Assembly: GCA_016194975.1 (NCBI GenBank)
Contig: JACQAM010000028.1
Span: 1 to 51,439, forward strand
Source of the DNA: Bacteroidota bacterium
GTDB taxonomy: Bacteria; Bacteroidota; Bacteroidia; Palsa-965
Reading direction: 5' to 3'
Length of the DNA stretch: 51,439 nucleotides
A program made the position numbers and the translations under genes. Under the pieces are notes generated by a model that was given only the letters and a program-made list of their open reading frames with translations, made no database searches and was not told the origin of the DNA. This document shows, in pieces, positions 9,441 through 16,669 of the stretch; positions within the stretch are counted from its first letter, which is position 1; every line of letters begins with the position of its first letter.

Positions 9441-10053
9441 ACACCGCCACCACTTCCATCACGCCGGGCACCATTCTTTTCAGCAGTGCTTCTATTCCTG
9501 CTTTCAGTGTGATCGTCGATGAAGGACAGCCATGGCACGATCCGCGCAGTTGCACGCGCACGATTCCGTTCTCAAATGATTCGAAGGTGATGAGCCCGCC
9601 ATCCTGCTCCACTGCGGGGCGAATATATTGTTCCAGCACTTCCACAATTTTCATTTCCATTTCATTCTGCGGAACGGCGTGCTCCGTAAAAACAGAAGTG
9701 GTATTTTCAAATGTGGAATCGGTGGCAATATTTTTTTTCGGCAATTCATCGATCACAGAATTTCCTTTCTGCAGATAATCGCGGAGAAATTCGCGCATCT
9801 CGCCAAGGATATCTTCCCATCCTATAGAATCTGATTTGGTAATGGAAACATAATTCGCCGAGATGAAAACATTTTTCACGAACGGGAATTTAAAAAGTTT
9901 TGCCGGCAGCGGAGCTTGAGCAGTTTCTCCCGCATTCCTGTAATTCGCAGTTGCGCCGTCTGCAATCAGAATCCTGTTTGCCACAAATTTCATCGACGCC
10001 GGGTTGGGCGTGCTCTCGCCGTAAATGATCACCGGAATTTCTTTGGTTTCCAT
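9439..10053 (-). CDS. Nfu-type iron-sulfur cluster carrier (NifU-like)
   Basis: A 204-residue protein from the chosen start METKEIPVIIYGESTPNPAS. It has an N-terminal Nfu_N domain (TPNPASMKF motif) followed by a C-terminal NifU domain with the cluster-binding CxxC in RGSCHGCPSSTITLK. It carries and delivers 4Fe-4S clusters to client proteins in the cytoplasm. A longer frame continues upstream to 10164, but those 37 residues do not resemble the family and would run through the promoter-like TACCTTTA (10058-10065), so the start at 10053 is preferred. That box is 4 nt before the ATG. It is convergent with gldM. Confidence 0.9.
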   Translation of the reverse strand: METKEIPVIIYGESTPNPASMKFVANRILIADGATANYRNAGETAQAPLPAKLFKFPFVKNVFISANYVSITKSDSIGWEDILGEMREFLRDYLQKGNSVIDELPKKNIATDSTFENTTSVFTEHAVPQNEMEMKIVEVLEQYIRPAVEQDGGLITFESFENGIVRVQLRGSCHGCPSSTITLKAGIEALLKRMVPGVMEVVAV

Positions 10054-10215
10054 AGTGTAAAGGTACGAAGCTGGAACGGAATTCGGAAGATGCGGATCTG
10101 CGGAAAGTTTGCAAAAAGCAGTTTCTGTGGAAAGGAATTTCCGATCTTCTTCCGGTGATTCCAATTCTGCAAGTCCGCATTTTCCGAATTCCGTTCCCCA
10201 TTCAACAATCTAAAA

Positions 10216-11310
10216 TCAACAATCAAGAATCGCTTTCTCTCTTCCCAACACCTTCAGCGTTCTTACGTGCGAAGCCAGCGCCGTGAAAAAAGTGCGTTTC
10301 TGATTGTAGGGCAAACCGAATTCTTTTGCAGTGCGTTCCACTATCGGTGATATCTTTTTGTAATGTACGTGGCTGATGTTCGGAAATAAATGATGTTCGA
10401 TCTGGAAATTAAGTCCGCCTATGAACCAACTCATCAATCGGCTCTTGCGTGCAAAATTTGCAGTTGTGTGCATTTCGTGAACAGCCCATTCATTTTCAAT
10501 ATTGCCTTCGGTGTTCAATGTCGGCTGCTCGGCACCTTCCACCACATGCGCCATCTGGAAAATTATGCTCATGATTATTCCTGCCGTGAGATGTACAATA
10601 ACGAATACGAGAAGCAGTTGCCACCAGGCAAATGGTGCAATAAGCATTGGCAGTCCGATCACAACAAAAAGATAAATTGCTTTACTCAGTATAAGAATGA
10701 AAAATTCACGCGCCGGTTTTTTCTTCTGATCTTTCAGAATTCCTTTTTTATTGTATTCTCTCAGTTGGAAAAAATCACCGCTGAATTTAGTCAGCGTCAT
10801 CAGGCAATAAAAAAAGAAAGCATAAATGTGCTGGAAGCGGTGAATTTTTTTCAGCGGCTCTTCGTGGCTCATGCGTATCACCACGCGCGAGCGTATGTCT
10901 TCATCAAAACCGTTTATGTTCGTGAATGTGTGGTGCAGAATATTGTGCTGCATTTTCCAGTTAAAAACATTTCCGCCTATCATGTACATCGTGCTGCCGA
11001 ATAAATTATTCATCCAGTTCATTTTTGAAAATGATCCGTGCATCGCATCGTGCATCACGCCCATTCCCGTTCCCGCCATTCCCACGCCCATCACCACGGC
11101 AAGCAGCAGCAGCATCCACACACTCATCGGCAAAAAAAGTATCAGCACAAAAGGAGCAAGATAAAGACTCAGCATCGCCGCCGATTTGAAAAGCATCCTT
11201 CCACCGCCTTTCATTGAAATTTTTTTCTCTTTAAAATAAGCATTCACATTTTTTCTCACCGCCGTTGCAAACTGCAACTTGTCGTTATCTATAAACCGGA
11301 TTGTTTTCAT
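10216..11310 (-). CDS. Membrane fatty acid desaturase (linoleoyl-CoA/acyl-lipid type)
   Basis: A 364-residue integral membrane di-iron desaturase. The three histidine boxes are HDAMHGSF (from about residue 87), HNILHHTFTN (about 122) and the C-terminal QIEHHLFPNISHVHY, whose QxxHH form is typical of front-end and acyl-lipid desaturases. Hydrophobic pairs lie between the boxes. It inserts double bonds into membrane lipid acyl chains, probably to tune fluidity. The start MKTIRFIDNDKLQF was chosen because the upstream residues of the open frame are not family-like. MPQKRK, six codons earlier at 11328, is an alternative start. Confidence 0.9.
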   Translation of the reverse strand: MKTIRFIDNDKLQFATAVRKNVNAYFKEKKISMKGGGRMLFKSAAMLSLYLAPFVLILFLPMSVWMLLLLAVVMGVGMAGTGMGVMHDAMHGSFSKMNWMNNLFGSTMYMIGGNVFNWKMQHNILHHTFTNINGFDEDIRSRVVIRMSHEEPLKKIHRFQHIYAFFFYCLMTLTKFSGDFFQLREYNKKGILKDQKKKPAREFFILILSKAIYLFVVIGLPMLIAPFAWWQLLLVFVIVHLTAGIIMSIIFQMAHVVEGAEQPTLNTEGNIENEWAVHEMHTTANFARKSRLMSWFIGGLNFQIEHHLFPNISHVHYKKISPIVERTAKEFGLPYNQKRTFFTALASHVRTLKVLGREKAILDC

Positions 11311-11539
11311 TTTTCTTTTTTGGGGCATTAGTTCAGCGAGGGTAAAAAAAATCATCCGCTCGCGGAAAAATAAACTGTTATAGGATCGGGGAAGAATAGA
11401 ATTGCAGCCCACATGTCAAACCTGCGCCTGAACTTTTCCTTGCACATTAAAGGTAAACTTTTATTTTACTTTTCCATTCTCACTTTCTGTCCACTCCCGA
11501 ATTTATTTAACACACTATAACGTTGAAAAATATTTTTTT

Positions 11540-11618
11540 GGGCGTGTCCCCGTCCTTCGACAAGCTCAGGATCGGGCCGGGCTATCCGGTCGGCGGAGCT
11601 CCCTCCTATCCCTCACGC
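11540..11618. repeat. Structured extragenic element of about 79 bp
   Basis: The 418-bp gap between the desaturase gene and nadB contains a compact GC-rich element. It begins GGGCGTGTCCCC, continues CTTCGACAAGCTCAGG and GGGCCGGGCTATCCG, and ends CTCCTATCCCTCACGC. GCGTG at 11542-11546 is complementary to CACGC at 11614-11618, so its ends can pair. From memory, similar strings recur in gaps of other Bacteroidota genomes, but I cannot check this here. The rest of the gap is AT-rich and shows no gene. Confidence 0.55.
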
Positions 11619-11713
11619 AAAATTTTCAAATTCACTATTTGTATATTCACATTCATTGGTAATTCGCATTTTCGTAAAATCCGTAATCTGTATATCTGTA
11701 ATCCTCCCCACTG

Positions 11714-11721
11714 TATCTTTG
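11714..11721 (+). promoter_or_regulatory. -7 promoter box TATCTTTG for nadB
   Basis: An exact TAnnTTTG match that ends 7 nt before the nadB ATG. It implies transcription starting at or next to the start codon. Confidence 0.55.
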
Positions 11722-11728
11722 TTCCCTA

Positions 11729-13348
11729 ATGTCACAACAGCAAACAGATTTTCTCATCATTGGCAGCGGAATCGCCGGACTTACTTATGCTTTAAAAGTT
11801 GCTGCGCATGGAAAAGTGATGATGATCACCAAGGCAAATGAAGATGAGTCGAACACGAAATATGCGCAGGGAGGAATTGCTGCGGTTCTTTACAAACCCG
11901 ATTCTTATAACAAACACATTGAAGACACGCTGAAGTGCGGCGACGGATTGTGCAATGAAGAAATTGTGCGCATGGTCATTGGAGAATCTACCGAACGTGT
12001 GATGGAACTTGCAGAATGGGGCGCAAATTTCGACAAGACTCCCACCGGCGATTACGAGCTCGCACGCGAAGGAGGGCATTCCGAAAAAAGAATTCTTCAT
12101 CACAAAGACATCACCGGTTATGAAATAGAACGCGCACTGCTCGAACAAGTGCATTCACATCCAAACATAAAAATTCTCGATCATCATTTCGCAGTAGAAA
12201 TTATTACGCAACATCATCTCGGCATAGAAGTGAATTCGCGCACACCCGACATTACGTGCTTCGGCGCGTATGTGATGAATACAAAATCAAATCAGGTGGA
12301 AACTATTCTCGCGCGCGTCACGCTTATGGCCACAGGCGGCGCGGGGCACGTGTACGCGATCACCACCAATCCCACTATTGCAACAGGCGACGGAATTGCA
12401 ATGGTGTATCGCGCAAAAGGAAAAGTAGAGAACATGGAATTCATGCAATTTCATCCCACGTCACTCTACAATCCGGGCGAACGCCCTTCGTTTCTCATCA
12501 CCGAAGCCATGCGTGGCCACGGAGGAATTCTGCGCACACGTGACGCCCGCCTGCCTGCCCGCGCAAGTTTGGGCGGGAATGACAAAGTCGGGCAGGGAAA
12601 AGAATTCATGCAGAAGTATGATGCACGCAAATCATTAGCACCACGTGACATTGTTGCAAGGGCGATTGACAACGAAATGAAATCATCGGGCGACGATTTT
12701 GTTTATCTCGACTGCACACATCTCGATGCGGAAGATCTGAAAAAACATTTTCCGAATATTTATAAAAAATGTTCCGGCATCGGCATTGACATCACAAAAC
12801 AAATGATCCCGGTTGTTCCTGCGGCGCATTATCTCTGCGGTGGAATTAAAGTAGATAAGAACGGGCAAAGCAGCATTCTGAATTTGTACGCCGTTGGGGA
12901 ATGTTCCTGCACCGGCTTGCACGGCGCAAATCGTCTCGCATCAAATTCTTTGCTCGAGGCAGTGGTGTATGCGCACACAGCAAGTCAGGATGGAATTATT
13001 AAATTCAAAAATATTTCATTCGAAAAAAATATCCCTTCGTGGAATACAGAAGGAACAGAAGCTCCGGAAGAAATGGTACTCATCACGCAATCGCTGAAAG
13101 AAGTACAGAACATCATGAGCAGTTACGTGGGAATTGTGAGAAGTAATTTACGTTTGCAACGCGCACACGATCGATTGGAAATTCTGTGGCACGAGAATGA
13201 AGCGTTGTACAAAAAGATCACGCTCTCGCAAACCGTTTGCGAATTGCGCAACATCATCAACGTAGCGTACATCATCATTAAGCAAGCGAGAGAACGGAAA
13301 GAAAGCCGTGGGTTGCATTACTCATTGGATTATCCGCCGGTGAAGTAG
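11729..13348 (+). CDS. nadB: L-aspartate oxidase
   Basis: A 539-residue flavoenzyme that oxidises L-aspartate to iminoaspartate, the first step of NAD synthesis. The FAD-binding GSGIAGL is at residues 12-18. Other family motifs are YAQGGIAAV, HHKDITGYEIERAL, EFMQFHPTSLYNPG, LAPRDIVARAID, PAAHYLCGGI and GLHGANRLASNSLLE. Oddity: between RTRD and GKEFMQKYD lies ARLPARASLGGNDKVGQ (about residues 273-289), which NadB homologues lack as far as I recall. It is encoded by a GC-rich palindromic stretch at 12545-12595, and removing it restores the expected LRTRDGKEFMQKYD. No nadA or nadC is adjacent. Confidence 0.95.
   Translation: MSQQQTDFLIIGSGIAGLTYALKVAAHGKVMMITKANEDESNTKYAQGGIAAVLYKPDSYNKHIEDTLKCGDGLCNEEIVRMVIGESTERVMELAEWGANFDKTPTGDYELAREGGHSEKRILHHKDITGYEIERALLEQVHSHPNIKILDHHFAVEIITQHHLGIEVNSRTPDITCFGAYVMNTKSNQVETILARVTLMATGGAGHVYAITTNPTIATGDGIAMVYRAKGKVENMEFMQFHPTSLYNPGERPSFLITEAMRGHGGILRTRDARLPARASLGGNDKVGQGKEFMQKYDARKSLAPRDIVARAIDNEMKSSGDDFVYLDCTHLDAEDLKKHFPNIYKKCSGIGIDITKQMIPVVPAAHYLCGGIKVDKNGQSSILNLYAVGECSCTGLHGANRLASNSLLEAVVYAHTASQDGIIKFKNISFEKNIPSWNTEGTEAPEEMVLITQSLKEVQNIMSSYVGIVRSNLRLQRAHDRLEILWHENEALYKKITLSQTVCELRNIINVAYIIIKQARERKESRGLHYSLDYPPVK
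12545..12596 (+). repeat. Palindromic repeat inserted in frame in nadB
   Basis: CCTGCCCG (12554-12561) pairs with CGGGCAGG (12589-12596), and CCCGC (12558-12562) can also pair with GCGGG (12573-12577). The sequence resembles the extragenic palindrome at 41699-41740. It adds 17 codons to nadB without breaking the frame. Confidence 0.7.
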
Positions 13349-13382
13349 TGGTCAGCGGCAGTATGCAGAAAAGAAATTTCCG

Positions 13383-13400
13383 CCCCTGACAACTGGCACT
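13383..13400. repeat. 18-bp extragenic word also present inside murI
   Basis: CCCCTGACAACTGGCACT in the gap after nadB is identical to 14578-14595, which lies inside the murI reading frame. Confidence 0.8.
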
Positions 13401-13516
13401 AACTTTTCGGCTCGGATTTTGCCGTTAAACCTAAGTATCATGCAAGATATTTTTATTCCGTTCACATTTGAAAGAAAATGAAAACAATAATTAACTTCAT
13501 CCAATAAATCACCAAC

Positions 13517-13870
13517 ATGAAAAATATTCTGAAAGTTTCAATCTGCGCATTTCTTATGGCATTCATTACGCCGCTGAAAATGAATGCGCAGGCAGCCAAT
13601 GTAACACAAACCGTGAAGATCAAAACTTCTGCCGAATGCGATATGTGCAAATCAAGAATTGAAAAAGAAGTGCGGGCAATGAAAGGTGTGAAGAGCGCCG
13701 ATCTTGATCTCACCACAAAAATCCTCACCGTGGAATACAATCCGAAAAAAATTTCACCCGAAAATATCCGCACAGCTATTTCCAACATCGGTTACGATGC
13801 CGACGATGTGAAAGCAAATAACCGCTCTCAGAAAGAACTGCCGAAGTGCTGCCATCCGCCGAAAAATTGA
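13517..13870 (+). CDS. Exported heavy-metal-associated (HMA) domain protein
   Basis: A 117-residue protein with a signal peptide (residues 1-26, ending MNAQA) and one HMA domain. The metal-binding CxxC is Cys41-Asp-Met-Cys44. The fold GVKSADLDLTTKILTVEYNP and the tail AISNIGYDADD are typical of the family. The C-terminus ends in an extra cysteine/histidine cluster, CCHPPKN, which may add a second metal site. It probably binds copper or a similar soft metal in the periplasm. A -7-like box CACATTTG is at 13463-13470. The next gene starts 4 nt downstream and is probably co-transcribed. Confidence 0.85.
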   Translation: MKNILKVSICAFLMAFITPLKMNAQAANVTQTVKIKTSAECDMCKSRIEKEVRAMKGVKSADLDLTTKILTVEYNPKKISPENIRTAISNIGYDADDVKANNRSQKELPKCCHPPKN

Positions 13871-13874
13871 ATCC

Positions 13875-14387
13875 ATGCCATTAATACTCCCGGTAAAAGG
13901 TATCTCTCCCAAATTCGGAAACGATTGTTTCATTGCTGAAAATGCAACCCTTGTTGGCGATGTTGTCTGCGGCGATCAATGCAGTTTCTGGTTCAACGCT
14001 GTTGTGCGCGGCGATGTGAATTCCATTCGCATGGGAAATAAAGTAAATGTGCAGGATGGCGCGGTCATTCATTGCACTTACGAAAAAACAAAAGTGAATA
14101 TCGGTAACCATGTTTCCATCGGGCACAACGCGCTCGTACACGGATGCACGCTGGAGGATAATGTACTCGTGGGCATGGGCGCGATCGTCATGGACAACGC
14201 GCACGTGGGAAGCAACACCATCATCGGCGCGGGAGCAGTAGTGACGGAAGGAATGAAATGCGAAGCGAATGCTGTTTACGCCGGAGTTCCCGCGAAAAAA
14301 ATAAAAGATATTTCTCCCGAATTACAGAAAGGTGAAGTGGATAGGATCGCGAATAATTATGTGCTGTATTCGAGTTGGTTCAAATAG
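13875..14387 (+). CDS. Gamma-carbonic anhydrase family protein
   Basis: A 170-residue left-handed beta-helix protein built of hexapeptide repeats (for example NVLVGMGAIVMDNAHVGSNT). Gamma-class features are the NAVVRGDVNSIRMG segment, NVQDGAVIHC and the histidines in NHVSIGHNALVHGC that would bind the trimer's metal. It ends with a short helix (RIANNYVLYSSWFK). Homologues act as carbonic anhydrases or unassigned YrdA-like proteins, so catalytic activity is not certain. It starts 4 nt after the HMA gene, and shared expression is likely. Confidence 0.88.
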   Translation: MPLILPVKGISPKFGNDCFIAENATLVGDVVCGDQCSFWFNAVVRGDVNSIRMGNKVNVQDGAVIHCTYEKTKVNIGNHVSIGHNALVHGCTLEDNVLVGMGAIVMDNAHVGSNTIIGAGAVVTEGMKCEANAVYAGVPAKKIKDISPELQKGEVDRIANNYVLYSSWFK

Positions 14388-14471
14388 GGAACTAACTGCG
14401 AACAATTCGAGAAAGTTTGAGATCAATCCGTGCAAATCAGTGCGCTCCGTGACAAATTTCCGGCGTTGGTA

Positions 14472-15305
14472 TCAATCCAACTGCGGCTTCATCACTACAT
14501 CCGCATTCTTCCCGGTCAGCTTTAAAAAAATATCATTGAATTTTTGCGGATCTCCACTGGTGCAATAGATGGTTTCTCCCCTGACAACTGGCACTGACAA
14601 CTGTTTTTCCTCTCCGCCCTCTGACCTCCGCCCTCCACTCTCCTCAAGAATTTTTTTCACCTGTTTCGCAATTGCCGGTGCCGGATCGATAACGCGAACT
14701 TTATCTCCCAGAATTTTTTCTATGAGCGGGCGCACGAACGGGTAATGCGTGCACGCAAGAACCAGTGCATCAATATTTTTTTCTTTCATCGGTTCCAGCC
14801 ATCCGCGCAGCATTTTTTCTGTCGCCGGCGAATCCAATTCTCCATTTTCAATTTGCTGCACTAATCCCGGGCAGGGTTGGTTGATCACTTTTACATTTTG
14901 CGCAAAACGTTCTACCACGCTGGCAAATAATTCGCCCTGGAAAGTTGCAGTCGTTGCAATCACTCCCACCACGCCGGTTTGTGTTTGCTCTGCTGCAGGT
15001 TTCACAGCGGGTTCCATTCCCACGAACAAAACACCCGGATGTTTTTCGCGAAGATATTTCAGTGCGGCAGCCGATGCCGTGTTGCATGCAATGACAATGA
15101 TCCTGCATTTTTTTTCCAGAAGGAATTTCACCACGCGTTCACTCAGTACACGGATCTGCTCCATTGTTTTTTCACCATAAGGAAGATTGGCGCTGTCGCC
15201 GAAATAAATAATATTTTCATTCGGCAATAATTCGCGCACCGCGCGCAGCACACTCACACCACCTATGCCCGAATCAAAAATACCTATTGGAGAAATTGAA
15301 TTCAT
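14472..15305 (-). CDS. murI: Glutamate racemase, with an unusual insert
   Basis: A 277-residue cytoplasmic racemase supplying D-glutamate for peptidoglycan. Motifs: IGIFDSGIGG with Asp11, YFGDSANLPYGEK, IACNTASAA with catalytic Cys74, and LVLACTHYPF with catalytic Cys185 and His187. Oddity: residues about 223-243 (ESGGRRSEGGEEKQLSVPVV) form a low-complexity insert before the conserved TIYCTSGDPQKF. Its DNA (about 14576-14645) is made of extragenic-type repeats, including an 18-mer identical to the gap at 13383-13400. The insert lies near the C-terminus, away from the catalytic residues. It is the last gene of the bamA/ompH block. Confidence 0.93.
   Translation of the reverse strand: MNSISPIGIFDSGIGGVSVLRAVRELLPNENIIYFGDSANLPYGEKTMEQIRVLSERVVKFLLEKKCRIIVIACNTASAAALKYLREKHPGVLFVGMEPAVKPAAEQTQTGVVGVIATTATFQGELFASVVERFAQNVKVINQPCPGLVQQIENGELDSPATEKMLRGWLEPMKEKNIDALVLACTHYPFVRPLIEKILGDKVRVIDPAPAIAKQVKKILEESGGRRSEGGEEKQLSVPVVRGETIYCTSGDPQKFNDIFLKLTGKNADVVMKPQLD
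14576..14645 (-). repeat. Extragenic-type repeat tract inside murI
   Basis: Read in the coding direction, the tract holds two purine-rich near-copies (GGAGGGCGGAGG and GAGGGCGGAG) followed by a direct repeat CAGTTGTCAG-TGC-CAGTTGTCAG. The 18-mer at 14578-14595 also occurs at 13383-13400 in a gap. The frame stays open throughout. Confidence 0.65.
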
Positions 15306-15323
15306 GATCTAAAGTTCCAAAAA

Positions 15324-15375
15324 AAACGAATCCCAAATTCCAATTTATTTTTTTTGGAATTTGGGACTTTTTACT
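15324..15375 (-). terminator. Strong hairpin terminator between ompH and murI
   Basis: TCCCAAATTCCAA (15331-15343) pairs perfectly with TTGGAATTTGGGA (15354-15366), a 13-bp stem with a 10-nt loop. On the minus strand it is followed by a run of T (15317-15325). It lies 47 nt after the ompH stop and could end transcripts of that gene or act as an attenuator before murI. Confidence 0.7.
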
Positions 15376-15412
15376 GCCGCTGCCGCTTTAAACTGCCGCT
15401 GCTGCCTACTGA

Positions 15413-15994
15413 TTAATGTCCGCCTCCGGGAGGTGGTTGCACTGTTCCTCCGCCTGTTCCGGTAGCCACTGCCGGTTTGGGTGCCGGAATTTTCAGTTGA
15501 GCCATCACCAGTGTAAAAATATCGTCGGTCGATTCGGAATAAAGTACATCGGAAGCTTCCGAACTATCGAGTACATATTTGTATCCGTTCTTTTTCGCTA
15601 CATCGGCAACTGCTTTTTTCGCTTCAGCGTTGAGCGGTTTAAGCAATGCATCCTGCAGGGCGGCGAGTTCTGTTTGCGCTTCCTGCGAATAGATCGCATA
15701 ATTCTGCTGCATATCGCTCAATTGTTTTTCTGCAAGTTTAATGTTGAGTGCGGTCATGTATTTCCGCTGGCTGTCGAGCTGGTTTGATTTGTAACTGTAC
15801 TCCTGCTCCATTGCATCGAGCGTTTTCTGGTAGGACAAACCGACTTTCGTGAGCGAATCTTTTACTTTCTGATACTTTGGCCAGATATTGTAAAGTGAAT
15901 CCATGTCGAGGTGAGCGATCTTCTGGGCGCCTGCATTGAGCGGCGCAACAAAACTGATGAGGGCAATGACCGCGATGCGCAATAATTTTTTCAT
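15413..15994 (-). CDS. OmpH/Skp-family periplasmic chaperone (second copy)
   Basis: A 193-residue protein with a signal peptide (about 1-23, ending AGAQ). It has the OmpH/Skp pattern: a short beta start (KIAHLDMDSLYNIWPKY), a long coiled coil (about residues 45-125) and a closing DVAKKNGYKYVLDSSE segment. Skp holds unfolded outer-membrane proteins on their way to BamA. A proline/glycine tail (TGTGGGTVQPPPGGGH) follows the domain. It is the last of a bamA-ompH-ompH run, with a 50-nt gap from the first copy. The two copies differ enough to be old paralogues. Confidence 0.88.
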   Translation of the reverse strand: MKKLLRIAVIALISFVAPLNAGAQKIAHLDMDSLYNIWPKYQKVKDSLTKVGLSYQKTLDAMEQEYSYKSNQLDSQRKYMTALNIKLAEKQLSDMQQNYAIYSQEAQTELAALQDALLKPLNAEAKKAVADVAKKNGYKYVLDSSEASDVLYSESTDDIFTLVMAQLKIPAPKPAVATGTGGGTVQPPPGGGH

Positions 15995-16044
15995 TTTTAT
16001 TTTTGGTTTGGTGTATTTGATTTATTTCCGGAATTTTCTGAAAA

Positions 16045-16608
16045 TTATTTTCCTCCGCTCCCACTGCTGCCTCCGCCTCCGCTGCCTCCGGATTTTTTCC
16101 AGCCGAGGATCTCAAGTACGTCGTCGCTTTTATCGTATTTAGGATTGGAATAAAGAATAGTAAGATCACTTGCTTTGTCGAACACCACTGCGTAACCGCC
16201 GCGTTCCGCCATTTCCTTCACTGCATTGTAGATCTGATCCTGTATGGGCTTCACCAACTCCTGGCGTTTTTTGAAAAGTTCTCCGTCCACACCGAATTTT
16301 GATTTCTGAAAATCTTTTGCCTCTTTTTCTTTTTCTACAATTTCCGCCTCTCTCTTCTGACGCAATTCATCCGTGAGTAATAATTGTTCCTGCTGGAAAT
16401 TTTTATACAACGCATCGATCTCTGCATATTTCGCTTCCACTTCTTTCTGCCATTGAACAGAAAGATCATTCAATTGTGTTTGCGCTTGCTGGTATGCCGG
16501 GCTTTGTCCGAGTATATAATCTGAATCCACAAAACAGAATTTCTGTCCGTAAGTGAAACCGGCCGTTGCAAGAAGTGCGATGACGATGGAGAAAATTTTC
16601 CGTTTCAT
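16045..16608 (-). CDS. OmpH/Skp-family periplasmic chaperone (first copy)
   Basis: A 187-residue protein with a signal peptide (about 1-21, ending GFTYGQ). It shows the same architecture as its downstream neighbour: KFCFVDSDYILGQSPAYQQA, a long charged coiled coil (about 40-130) and EMAERGGYAVVFDKAS near the end. A Gly/Ser-rich tail (SGGSGGGGSSGSGGK) closes the protein. Its predicted role is to escort unfolded outer-membrane proteins in the periplasm. It lies 61 nt after bamA. A weak -7-like box TACTTTAG sits at 16652-16659, so it may have its own promoter as well as bamA read-through. Confidence 0.9.
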   Translation of the reverse strand: MKRKIFSIVIALLATAGFTYGQKFCFVDSDYILGQSPAYQQAQTQLNDLSVQWQKEVEAKYAEIDALYKNFQQEQLLLTDELRQKREAEIVEKEKEAKDFQKSKFGVDGELFKKRQELVKPIQDQIYNAVKEMAERGGYAVVFDKASDLTILYSNPKYDKSDDVLEILGWKKSGGSGGGGSSGSGGK

Positions 16609-16669
16609 GATCTTTTGTTTTTTGGTTCCTTTCCCGAAAAACGGGGCTAAAGTACAAATTTGTAATTGC

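Noticed and set aside
11329-11412. Longer N-terminus for the desaturase
   Set aside because: The extra residues (MGCNSILPRSYNSLF onward) do not look like the family and precede a better start.
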